From positions 1 to 6,380 of the forward strand of contig JASLCO010000343.1 of NCBI GenBank assembly GCA_030146505.1: 6,380 nucleotides of DNA. Reading direction: 5' to 3'. Of the stretch, positions 1-5,876 are shown piece by piece; within the stretch, counting starts at the first letter, position 1; each line of letters starts with the position of its first letter. The position numbers and the translations under genes were made by a program. This stretch comes from Moraxellaceae bacterium (GTDB taxonomy: Bacteria; Pseudomonadota; Gammaproteobacteria; Pseudomonadales; Moraxellaceae). Below the pieces are notes generated by a model that worked only from the letters and a program-made list of their open reading frames with translations, ran no database searches and had not been told where the DNA came from.

Positions 1-2110
1 GGCGATACGAATCCGACATGCGATTGAGGATTTCCTCACTCACCGCAATCTCGCCGCGATAATCCGTCGACGACACCCAGAGACGGATGATGTCAGCACC
101 CAGGGTCTGCATCACTTTCTGTGGATCAATCACATTGCCCACGGACTTGGACATCTTGCGACCCTGCCCGTCCACGGTGAAACCGTGCGTCAGAACGCCG
201 CGATACGGCGCCTGGCCCTTGGCCGCCAGTGAAGCCAGCAGCGAAGACTGGAACCAACCACGATGCTGGTCGGAGCCTTCCAGATAAAGGTCAGCCGGGA
301 AGCGCAGTTCCGGGCGCTTTTCCAGTACATAGTCATTGGTCACACCCGAGTCGAACCACACATCCAGGGTGTCCTGCACTTTTTCATACTGCTCGGCTTC
401 ATCGCCCAGCAGTTCGCGTGCTTCCAGATCAAACCAGGCATCGATACCGGTTTTTTCGACACGCAACGCTACCTGCTCGATCAGTTCCAGCGTACGCGGA
501 TGCAACTCGCCCGTAGCCTTGTTAACAAAAAGCGCAATGGGCACACCCCAGGTACGCTGACGCGAGATACACCAGTCCGGGCGACCCGACACCATGTTTT
601 CAATACGCGCCTGGCCCCAGTCCGGCGTCCAGCTCACTGCCGGAATTGCCTTCATGGCATCGTCGCGCAGACCCCTGGTCTCCATGCCGATAAACCATTG
701 CGGCGTGGCACGGAACACGATAGGTGTTTTGTGGCGCCAGCAATGCGGATAGCTGTGGCGGATTTTCTTGTGCGCCAGCAGCAGATTGCGATTGGCGCGC
801 GAACGCTCTTTCAGCGCCGTGAAAATGGTGTCCGTGGCCTTGTGGATATGCTGACCATGGCCCGAGGCAAAAGTTTCTGCCGTGTGATAAACGCCTCCGC
901 CATCTACCGGCGTGGTGAACTCCGGATCGAACCAGGCAGGTGCCGCAGCAGCGCCTTTTTGCGATACGCCTTTCCAGACATTGAAGTCGTCCACACCATG
1001 CGCCGGCGCCGTGTGCACAAGACCGGTACCGGAGTCGGCGGTGACATGCACGCCGCCCAGCACGATGACGTCGCGCGGCTTGCCGTTGCTATTGGCAAAA
1101 GGATGCTGCACATAAGGCTCGGCAATGATGTTGGTCACTTCGCCTACCGGCTGGCCCTGCTCCGGCAACACCACCACGGTATTGCAGAGCGCTTCGCCGC
1201 GCGTCGTGGCCACGACTTTGCCGGTCATCTCAAAGCGCTCGAGCGCGCCTTCCACCAGCGCCTCGGCCAGCACCAGGAACTGCACTTCACCTTCGGCATT
1301 TTCCGCACGCACCAGCGCATACGGCAGCTCGGGATGCACGGAGATGGCGTGATTGGCGGGCAGTGTCCACGGCGTGGTGGTCCAGATAACCAGGAAAGCC
1401 GGCGCATCGATCTGCGCAGCATCCACAGCAAAAGCCTTGGCCAGAATATCAGCGCGGGTCACCGGGAAGGCCACGTCTATGGCATCGGAATTCTTGTCTT
1501 CGTATTCCACTTCGGCTTCGGCCAGCGCCGAACCGCAGTCCAGACACCAGTTAACCGGCTTGTAGCCCTTGTAGAGATGGCCGTTGGCGGCAATCTTGCC
1601 CAGCGTGCGGATATTGCCGGCCTCTTGCGCAAACTCCATGGTGAGATAGGGATTTTCCCAGTCACCCAGAATACCGAGACGCTTGAAAGCATCGCGCTGG
1701 CGATCAATCTGCGTCAAAGCGTAATCACGGCAGTGCTGGCGGAACTCCTTGGCCGTCACTTTATGGCCGGGCTTGCCGACCTTCTTTTCCACATTCAGCT
1801 CGATCGGCAGGCCATGACAATCCCAGCCCGGCACATAAGGCGCATCAAAACCTGAAAGCGTTTTGGACTTGACGATGATGTCCTTGAGGATCTTGTTCAC
1901 GGCATGGCCGATATGGATATCGCCATTCGCATAGGGCGGGCCATCATGCAGGATGTATTTGGGCGCGCCGCGACGCGCTTCGCGAATTTGCTGGTAGAGC
2001 TTTTTTTCCTGCCAGGCGGCCACCATGGCGGGCTCGCGGGTGGACAAGCTCGCCTTCATGGCGAAACCGGTTTCGGGCAGGTTCAGCGTGGCTTTGTAGT
2101 CTGTGGTCAT
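1..2110 (-). CDS. ileS: Isoleucyl-tRNA synthetase, C-terminus cut off by window edge
   Basis: Cytoplasmic class I enzyme that attaches isoleucine to tRNA-Ile and hydrolyses mischarged Val-tRNA-Ile. The minus strand is open without a stop from an ATG at 2110 to the window edge, giving 703 residues starting MTTDYKATLNLP. Landmarks: PPYANGDIHIGH ending at residue 69 (HIGH motif), WDCHGLP 96-102, TTTPWTLPAN 244-253 (threonine-rich editing segment), GTGLVHTAPAHG 361-372 followed by D374-D375 (H366 and D375 match the E. coli editing residues His333 and Asp342), DWCISRQRTWG 512-522, GSDQHRGWF 612-620 and KMSKS 652-656 (bases 143-157). The missing part is the anticodon-binding and zinc-binding C-terminus, about 240 residues by family length. 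The catalytic core is intact and no frameshift is seen. HIGH-to-KMSKS spacing is about 49 residues longer than in E. coli, all of it in the editing (CP1) region. It lies 113 bases downstream of ribF on the same strand, the usual ribF-ileS(-lspA) order. Confidence 0.98.
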   Translation of the reverse strand, partial: MTTDYKATLNLPETGFAMKASLSTREPAMVAAWQEKKLYQQIREARRGAPKYILHDGPPYANGDIHIGHAVNKILKDIIVKSKTLSGFDAPYVPGWDCHGLPIELNVEKKVGKPGHKVTAKEFRQHCRDYALTQIDRQRDAFKRLGILGDWENPYLTMEFAQEAGNIRTLGKIAANGHLYKGYKPVNWCLDCGSALAEAEVEYEDKNSDAIDVAFPVTRADILAKAFAVDAAQIDAPAFLVIWTTTPWTLPANHAISVHPELPYALVRAENAEGEVQFLVLAEALVEGALERFEMTGKVVATTRGEALCNTVVVLPEQGQPVGEVTNIIAEPYVQHPFANSNGKPRDVIVLGGVHVTADSGTGLVHTAPAHGVDDFNVWKGVSQKGAAAAPAWFDPEFTTPVDGGGVYHTAETFASGHGQHIHKATDTIFTALKERSRANRNLLLAHKKIRHSYPHCWRHKTPIVFRATPQWFIGMETRGLRDDAMKAIPAVSWTPDWGQARIENMVSGRPDWCISRQRTWGVPIALFVNKATGELHPRTLELIEQVALRVEKTGIDAWFDLEARELLGDEAEQYEKVQDTLDVWFDSGVTNDYVLEKRPELRFPADLYLEGSDQHRGWFQSSLLASLAAKGQAPYRGVLTHGFTVDGQGRKMSKSVGNVIDPQKVMQTLGADIIRLWVSSTDYRGEIAVSEEILNRMSDSYR

Positions 2111-2132
2111 GTTTTTTTCACTTCGTTTTTTT
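2111..2132 (-). promoter_or_regulatory. A-rich leader upstream of ileS start
   Basis: Reading toward ileS, the bases just before the ATG contain two A7 tracts (2126-2132 and 2112-2118) separated by CGAAGTG. There is no strong Shine-Dalgarno sequence at normal distance. GAAGTG is the only weak candidate, and the GGGAG of the adjacent repeat is more than 20 bases away. A-rich leaders can help initiation through ribosomal protein S1 and lack of structure, so this is a plausible initiation region. That role is inference. The ATG is supported by the conserved N-terminus of the protein. Confidence 0.35.
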
Positions 2133-2133
2133 G

Positions 2134-2175
2134 CTCCCTCTCCCTGCCTGCGGGGAGAGGGCTGGGGTGAGGGAG
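2134..2175. repeat. GC-rich palindromic intergenic repeat, copy 1
   Basis: CCCTCTCCC (2136-2144) and GGGAGAGGG (2153-2161) form a perfect 9-bp stem around an 8-base loop. CTGGGGTGAGGGAG (2162-2175) follows. From general knowledge, very similar elements recur between genes in many proteobacterial genomes, so this is probably one copy of a dispersed family. It lies between ribF and ileS. Neither strand has a T-tract directly after the stem, so it is not a standard intrinsic terminator. The hairpin could still stabilise the 3' end of a ribF transcript or slow its decay. Confidence 0.75.
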
Positions 2176-2220
2176 AAACAGCGGTGCCAAATCCAACGCT
2201 GGCGCTGAATCAAAGGCCGG

Positions 2221-2243
2221 CCCTCACCCGGCGGGAGAGGGAG
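2221..2243. repeat. Truncated inverted copy of the same repeat, overlapping ribF stop
   Basis: CCCTCACCC (2221-2229) is the reverse complement of 2165-2173 in copy 1, and GGGAGAGGGAG (2233-2243) is the reverse complement of 2134-2144. The middle of the element (the second stem arm and the loop) is missing, so this looks like an internally deleted copy in opposite orientation. Together the two copies make a long interrupted inverted repeat over 2134-2243. The ribF stop codon (2224-2226) and its last codons lie inside this copy. Confidence 0.65.
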
Positions 2244-3204
2244 AATGCACGGCCCCTCCCCCGCGTGGGGGGAGGGGAGGCAAACCGAAATAAGCCCGGG
2301 CATCCGCAATATCTTTTGCCATCGCCACTTTCAGCTCATCCAGGGAATCGAACTTCAATTCTTCGCGCAGCTTGTGGTGAAAGGTCACGCGTATGCGACG
2401 ACCGTAAATCTCTCCGCTGAAATCCAGCAGATAGGTTTCTATGCGTTCGTCCTTGCCGTTCACGGTGGGACGACGACCGACACTGGTCACGCCATATACC
2501 GTCCCGGCGGCAGCCCCTTCTACTGTCACGGTGTAAATACCGGAAAGCGGCGAATGCAGGCGACGCGGCGGGATGTTCGCGGTGGGCACACCAAGGGTGC
2601 GCCCCAGCTTGTCGCCATGCACCACATGGCCGCTCACGCGGTAAGGGCGACCCAGCAGGTTTTCCGCCAGCCTGAAATCCCCGGCCTTGATGGCCGCACG
2701 TATACGGGTACTGCTGACACGACCACCCTGCACCACCACGGTCGTGGTGTTTTTCACCTCGAAACCGAATTCCCGGCCCGAGGCCTGCAGCATGGCGAAG
2801 TCGCCGCCACGGTCGCAGCCAAAACGGAAATCGTCGCCTATCACCAGATGCCGGCAGCCCAGGCCCTGCACCAGCAACTGCTCGACAAACTGGCGCGCGG
2901 TGAGGCCGCGGAATCTTTCATCGAAGCGCACGCAGAGCACACGCGATACACCGGTGGATTCCAGCGCATCAATCTTGTCGCGCCAGTTCATGAGCCGGGC
3001 CGGCGCCTGCTCGCCCTGGAAAAACTCCTGGGGCTGCGGCTCGAAAATCATGACGGTATCCGGCAGACCCAGTTGCTGCCCCGCCTCTTTCAGGCCGGCG
3101 AGTATGACCTGATGACCGCGGTGCACCCCGTCGAAATTGCCTATGGTCACTACGGAACCCAAGTGACGGGGGCGCAGGTTGTGGATGCCGCGTATCAGTT
3201 CCAT
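2224..3204 (-). CDS. ribF: Bifunctional riboflavin kinase / FMN adenylyltransferase
   Basis: Cytoplasmic enzyme that phosphorylates riboflavin to FMN and then adenylylates FMN to FAD. I chose the ATG at 3204 because MELIRGIHNL is the conserved family start. The frame is open further upstream, but that stretch has no family similarity. The protein has 326 residues. Domains: N-terminal adenylyltransferase, about 1-183, with GNFDGVHRGH 22-31 (nucleotide-binding HxGH-type motif), GDDFRFG 123-129 and SSTRIR 164-169; C-terminal flavokinase, about 184-308, with HGDKLGRTLGVPTAN 196-210, GIYTV 222-226 and the closing FDSLDELK to AYFGL segment ending at 308. E. coli RibF is 313 residues and ends soon after the equivalent FFGL. 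Here a further 18 residues, rich in Pro and Gly (309-326), are encoded by palindromic repeat DNA. It lies between murJ and ileS on the same strand. A promoter just upstream overlaps the murJ terminator. No clear Shine-Dalgarno is visible. Confidence 0.97.
   Translation of the reverse strand: MELIRGIHNLRPRHLGSVVTIGNFDGVHRGHQVILAGLKEAGQQLGLPDTVMIFEPQPQEFFQGEQAPARLMNWRDKIDALESTGVSRVLCVRFDERFRGLTARQFVEQLLVQGLGCRHLVIGDDFRFGCDRGGDFAMLQASGREFGFEVKNTTTVVVQGGRVSSTRIRAAIKAGDFRLAENLLGRPYRVSGHVVHGDKLGRTLGVPTANIPPRRLHSPLSGIYTVTVEGAAAGTVYGVTSVGRRPTVNGKDERIETYLLDFSGEIYGRRIRVTFHHKLREELKFDSLDELKVAMAKDIADARAYFGLPPLPPRGGGAVHSPSPAG
2253..2277. repeat. Perfect 10-bp GC hairpin inside ribF 3' end
   Basis: CCCCTCCCCC (2253-2262) pairs perfectly with GGGGGAGGGG (2268-2277) around the loop GCGTG. 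It is next to the truncated repeat copy and similar in composition, so it may be a third unit of the same cluster. It is translated as part of the unusual RibF tail. No T-tract follows on either strand, so a terminator is not supported. Confidence 0.6.
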
Positions 3205-3235
3205 CGCGAGGTCAGCACCGGAAAACAGGTCGCGC

Positions 3236-3264
3236 AGTATAAAGAAAGAAGCCCGGCCCGTCAG
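3236..3264 (-). promoter_or_regulatory. Sigma-70-type promoter for ribF(-ileS)
   Basis: On the minus strand, CTGACG (3264-3259, 4 of 6 to the -35 consensus) and TATACT (3241-3236, 5 of 6 to the -10 consensus) are separated by exactly 17 bases. The predicted transcript starts near 3229-3230, leaving a leader of about 25 bases before the ribF ATG. The discriminator begins GCGCG, a G+C-rich type associated with stringent control. The -35 lies within the 3' arm of the murJ terminator hairpin and the -10 overlaps its T-rich tract. Promoter function is inferred from sequence only. Confidence 0.55.
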
Positions 3265-3282
3265 TTGCCTGGCGTCCGGGCT
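3241..3282 (-). terminator. Intrinsic terminator after murJ
   Basis: On the minus strand AGCCCGG (3282-3276) pairs with CCGGGCT (3256-3250). Inside it CGCCAG (3274-3269) pairs with CTGACG (3264-3259), with one G-T wobble, around a GCAA loop. A small 1x2 internal loop separates the two stems. The stem is followed by the T-rich tract TTCTTTCTTT (3250-3241). It begins 27 bases after the murJ stop codon, the expected place for a murJ terminator. The interrupted T-tract may make it leaky. Confidence 0.65.
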
Positions 3283-3308
3283 CCCGCCCCCTGCTTCCCG
3301 GGCCGCTC

Positions 3309-4901
3309 CTAGTGATGGCGTATCTCCTGCAGGCGGAAGCCCACGGCAAAAAGTGCAGCGAAATAGGCCAGGGCGCCGGCAGCGCAGATACCAAGGATGT
3401 AGACCACCTTGATCCAGTTGCCATGGCCGGGGGCCGTCCACCAGGAAAGGGCGGGTGTGATGGCCAGCAACACGGCTGCCATGACGGCATTGGCCACCAG
3501 ATAGCGCGCAAGCACGGGAATCCAGTGCCGCCTGATGCGGTAGACACCGCTCTGGTGCAGGCCCCGGTAAAGCAGGCCGGCATTGAGGAAGGCCGACAGT
3601 GTACTGGCCAGCGACAGGCCCACATGCTTGAAATGCCAGACCAGCATGAGGTTGAAGACCATGTTCGCCACCATGGCGATGATGCCTATCTTCACCGGCG
3701 TCTTCGTGTCCTGCCGGGCAAAATAACCCGGCGCGAACACCTTGATGAGCATGAAGGCGAGGATGCCGCCCGACAGTGCCTGCAAGGCGCCTGCCGACAT
3801 GGCCACGTCTTCCGCCGTGAACTTGCCATGATGGAAAAGGGCCGCAATCAGGGGGCCGGCGAGGATGCCCATGGCAATGGACGACGGCAGGCCGACCAGC
3901 ACGATGACGCGCAATGCCCAGTCCAGCATGGCCCGGAATTCATCTTCCGATTTCTGCGCGTGCTTGGCGGACAGCGAGGGCAGGATGACGGTGGCCACGG
4001 CGATGCCGATGAGGCCCAGCGGCAGTTCGGTCAGGCGCTCGGCCGTATACAGCCAGGAAACGGAGCCGGTAATGAGGAAAGATGCCAGGATGGTATCCAG
4101 CAGGAGGTTGATCTGGCTGACGGATACGCCAAACATGGCCGGCACCATCAGCGTCAGGATGCGCTTCACTTCCGGGTCTTTGAAACCCGGCTTGAAACGG
4201 GGCAGCATGCGGATTTCCCGCAGATAAGGCACCTGGAAACCCAGTTGCACGAAACCCGACAGCAGCACCCCCCAGGCCAGCGCCATTACCGGCTGCGCCA
4301 TCAGCGGTGACACCCACACGGCAAAGGCAATCATCACCAGATTCATCAGCACAGGCGTGAAAGCGGCAGAGCCGAACTTGCCGTAGCTGTTGAGAATGCC
4401 GCCGGCAAAGGCGGTCAGCGAAATCAGCAGCAGATAGGGAAAGGTGATGCGCAACATGTCCGATGCCAGGTCGAACTTGAGCTCATCGCCGCGAAAACCC
4501 GGTGCAAACAGCAGGATGATGAGGGGCGAGGCCACCATGGCCACCATCGTCAGGCTGCCCAGCACGATGGAAAGCGAGCCGGCCACCCTGTCGACCAGTT
4601 CTTTCACCGCAGCATCACCGCGCTGAGTCTTGACCTCGGTCAGCACCGGCACAAAAGCCTGGGCAAACGCCCCCTCGGCAAAAAGGCGGCGCAGGAAATT
4701 GGGAATCTTGAACGCCACGAGGAAGGCGTCCATGAAACGGTCGGCACCAAAGAGATTGAGATAAACCATGTCGCGCACGAGACCGGCGATGCGCGAAAGC
4801 ATGGTCATGGCGCTGACCACCAGCGTGGACCGCCACAGTCCTCCGCCCTTTTTTCCGGAAGCTCCGGGCGCGGCAGGAGGAACAGGCGTGGACGCAGACA
4901 T
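3309..4901 (-). CDS. murJ: Lipid II flippase MurJ (MviN)
   Basis: Inner-membrane MOP-superfamily transporter that moves undecaprenyl-linked peptidoglycan precursor (lipid II) from the cytoplasmic to the periplasmic face. It has 530 residues with many hydrophobic segments, consistent with the family's 14 transmembrane helices. Diagnostic stretches: MTMLSRIAGLVRD 32-44, FGADRFMDAFLVAFKIPNF 51-69, RRLFAEGAFAQAFVP 71-85, PAMFGVSVSQIN 254-265 and WLYTAERLTELP 283-294. The charged residues essential in E. coli are all conserved: R37, R43, D58, R71 and R289 match E. coli R18, R24, D39, R52 and R270. I chose the ATG at 4901 (MSASTP). A G-rich CGGGG lies a few bases upstream of it. This start gives an Ala/Pro/Gly-rich cytoplasmic tail of about 22 residues before helix 1, absent from E. 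coli MurJ (about 511 residues). The open frame reaches 4994, but the extra segment has no family similarity. It is the first minus-strand gene, divergent from rsuA. Its own promoter is not clear. Confidence 0.97.
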   Translation of the reverse strand: MSASTPVPPAAPGASGKKGGGLWRSTLVVSAMTMLSRIAGLVRDMVYLNLFGADRFMDAFLVAFKIPNFLRRLFAEGAFAQAFVPVLTEVKTQRGDAAVKELVDRVAGSLSIVLGSLTMVAMVASPLIILLFAPGFRGDELKFDLASDMLRITFPYLLLISLTAFAGGILNSYGKFGSAAFTPVLMNLVMIAFAVWVSPLMAQPVMALAWGVLLSGFVQLGFQVPYLREIRMLPRFKPGFKDPEVKRILTLMVPAMFGVSVSQINLLLDTILASFLITGSVSWLYTAERLTELPLGLIGIAVATVILPSLSAKHAQKSEDEFRAMLDWALRVIVLVGLPSSIAMGILAGPLIAALFHHGKFTAEDVAMSAGALQALSGGILAFMLIKVFAPGYFARQDTKTPVKIGIIAMVANMVFNLMLVWHFKHVGLSLASTLSAFLNAGLLYRGLHQSGVYRIRRHWIPVLARYLVANAVMAAVLLAITPALSWWTAPGHGNWIKVVYILGICAAGALAYFAALFAVGFRLQEIRHH

Positions 4902-5010
4902 GAAAACCCCGGGAATGCAGCAGACAGCGCGACGTGCGCAAGGCCGCGATGGTAACGGAGGCCACACGGCCGCGAAACCGGCCCGCACAAACACCGCATG
5001 ACCTGCGCAT

Positions 5011-5093
5011 AGCGCTTTCAGCCGCGATCAAGGGCCAGGCAATGGAACCGGCTCCAGCACCTGTGTTGCCATCGCGGCTGAAGCCGCTCCCAC
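5011..5093. repeat. REP-like inverted pair between murJ and rsuA
   Basis: TTCAGCCGCGAT (5017-5028) is the exact reverse complement of ATCGCGGCTGAA (5071-5082). Pairing extends through AGCG (5011-5014) with CGCT (5085-5088), with one mismatch and one wobble between. The right arm alone folds as GCGGC-TGAA-GCCGC (5074-5087), followed by TCCCACAG. From general knowledge, GCGGCTGAAGCCGCTCC-type sequences are abundant dispersed REP elements in Pseudomonas and related gammaproteobacteria. The 42-base spacer and the imperfect left arm suggest a two-unit (BIME-like) element with one decayed unit. It separates two divergent gene starts, whereas REPs usually lie beyond gene ends. Confidence 0.75.
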
Positions 5094-5124
5094 AGAGAGG
5101 GCAACAGACAGGCGCAAGACGCTT

Positions 5125-5162
5125 TTGCAGGGGCCTCGGGCCGGCTCGTACAATGCCGGCCC
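5125..5162 (+). promoter_or_regulatory. Probable near-leaderless rsuA promoter within an inverted repeat
   Basis: TACAAT (5149-5154) matches the -10 consensus at 5 of 6 positions. The best -35 is weak: TTGCAG (5125-5130, 3 of 6, 18-base spacer). The predicted start of transcription, about 5161, is within two bases of the rsuA ATG (5163). No Shine-Dalgarno is visible, so a leaderless or nearly leaderless mRNA is plausible. The -10 sits between the arms of a perfect inverted repeat, GGGCCGGC (5138-5145) and GCCGGCCC (5155-5162), whose right arm abuts the start codon. Whether the repeat is an operator or chance is unknown. Confidence 0.45.
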
Positions 5163-5870
5163 ATGCGCCTAGACAAGTTTGTTGCCAGCAATACCGCCTA
5201 TTCCCGCAGTGAAGTCCGCCAGCTCTTGCGAGCCAATCGGCTCACCGTGAATGGCGAAGCCGTGCGCGATGCCGGCCTCGTGTTACGCGCGGGCGATGAA
5301 GTCCGTCTGGACGATGAACTCGTCAGCGCCCGTGGCCCGCGTTACCTCATGCTGTACAAGCCGGCCGGCGTGGTCTGCGCCACTGAAGACGGCAACCACC
5401 AGACCGTGCTGGACCTGCTGGCCGGTGAAGCGGGCACGGGCCTGCACGTGGCCGGCCGGCTGGACATCGACACCACCGGCCTTGTGCTCATCACCGACGA
5501 TGGCCAGTGGTCTCACCGCATCAAGGCGCCCGGCAGCCACGAAAAGCGCTATCGCGTCCACACCGCTCGCCCGATAGAACAGGGTGCCATAGAGCAATTT
5601 GCCCGGGGCCTTCTGCTGCGTGGCGAGGAAGACCAGCGCACACGCCCGGCCCGGCTGGAAATCCTGGGAGAAAAGGAGGCCCTGCTCTGGCTGCAGGAGG
5701 GCCGCTACCATCAGGTGAAACGCATGTTTGCCGCCATCGGCAACCATGTGGAGGCCCTGCACCGGGAAGCGGTGGCAGGCATAGAACTGGACCCGGGGCT
5801 GGCGCCGGGCGCATGGCGGGCGCTGACGCCAGCCGAAATTGCCTGTGACGGGGCTGGCCAGAGGCCTTGA
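5163..5870 (+). CDS. rsuA: 16S rRNA pseudouridine synthase RsuA (U516 type)
   Basis: Isomerises a single uridine of 16S rRNA (U516 in E. coli) to pseudouridine during 30S assembly. It has 235 residues, close to E. coli RsuA (231). Domains: S4 RNA-binding domain, about 1-50 (MRLDKFVASN, RANRLTVNGEAVRD), then the catalytic domain from GPRYLMLYKPAGVV 58-71. GRLDIDTTGL 98-107 is the RluA/RsuA-family catalytic signature, with D101 the expected catalytic aspartate. TDDGQWSHRI 111-120 and EGRYHQVKRMFAAIGNHV 179-196 match RsuA specifically rather than RluB/E/F. The C-terminus after LTPAEIA has a short extra tail (CDGAGQRP). The ATG is set by the conserved MRLDKF start. It is divergent from murJ and upstream of rpsT on the same strand, 256 bases apart, so rpsT is probably expressed from its own promoter. 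Its position between murJ and rpsT is an insertion into the more usual rpsT-murJ neighbourhood. Assignment is by recalled similarity to E. coli RsuA. Confidence 0.95.
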   Translation: MRLDKFVASNTAYSRSEVRQLLRANRLTVNGEAVRDAGLVLRAGDEVRLDDELVSARGPRYLMLYKPAGVVCATEDGNHQTVLDLLAGEAGTGLHVAGRLDIDTTGLVLITDDGQWSHRIKAPGSHEKRYRVHTARPIEQGAIEQFARGLLLRGEEDQRTRPARLEILGEKEALLWLQEGRYHQVKRMFAAIGNHVEALHREAVAGIELDPGLAPGAWRALTPAEIACDGAGQRP

Positions 5871-5876
5871 GCCGGA

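Noticed and set aside
263..1855. A 530-codon plus-strand open frame antisense to ileS.
   Set aside because: It uses the same codon triplets as ileS read backward. A stop there requires a sense codon TTA, CTA or TCA, which are rare in this GC-rich gene. The ileS motifs from HIGH to KMSKS are unmistakable and the antisense product resembles nothing I know.
2134..2161. Copy 1 hairpin as an intrinsic terminator between ribF and ileS.
   Set aside because: On the minus strand the stem is followed by an A-run, not T's. On the plus strand the T-runs precede the stem.
2175..2192. Sigma-54-like element upstream of ileS on the minus strand (TGGCAC-N5-TTTCT).
   Set aside because: The -24 half is perfect but the essential GC of the -12 half is missing, no enhancer context is visible, and sigma-54 control of ileS would be unexpected.
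3205..3308. FMN riboswitch upstream of ribF.
   Set aside because: The 104-base gap is filled by the murJ terminator and the predicted promoter, leaving a leader of about 25 bases, far too short for an FMN aptamer.
2245..4310. Long plus-strand open frames antisense to ribF (2245-3312) and murJ (3312-4310).
   Set aside because: Both are in codon register with the real minus-strand genes, so the same rarity of TTA/CTA/TCA codons explains them. Composition is His/Arg/Gln-rich, typical of antisense artefacts.
4949..4977. Possible murJ promoter on the minus strand with -10 TACCAT (4954-4949).
   Set aside because: The -10 matches only 4 of 6 and the -35 at proper spacing (TTTCGC) is poor. The small GGCCG/CGGCC hairpin nearby (4968-4983) adds no support. 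The real murJ promoter remains unidentified.
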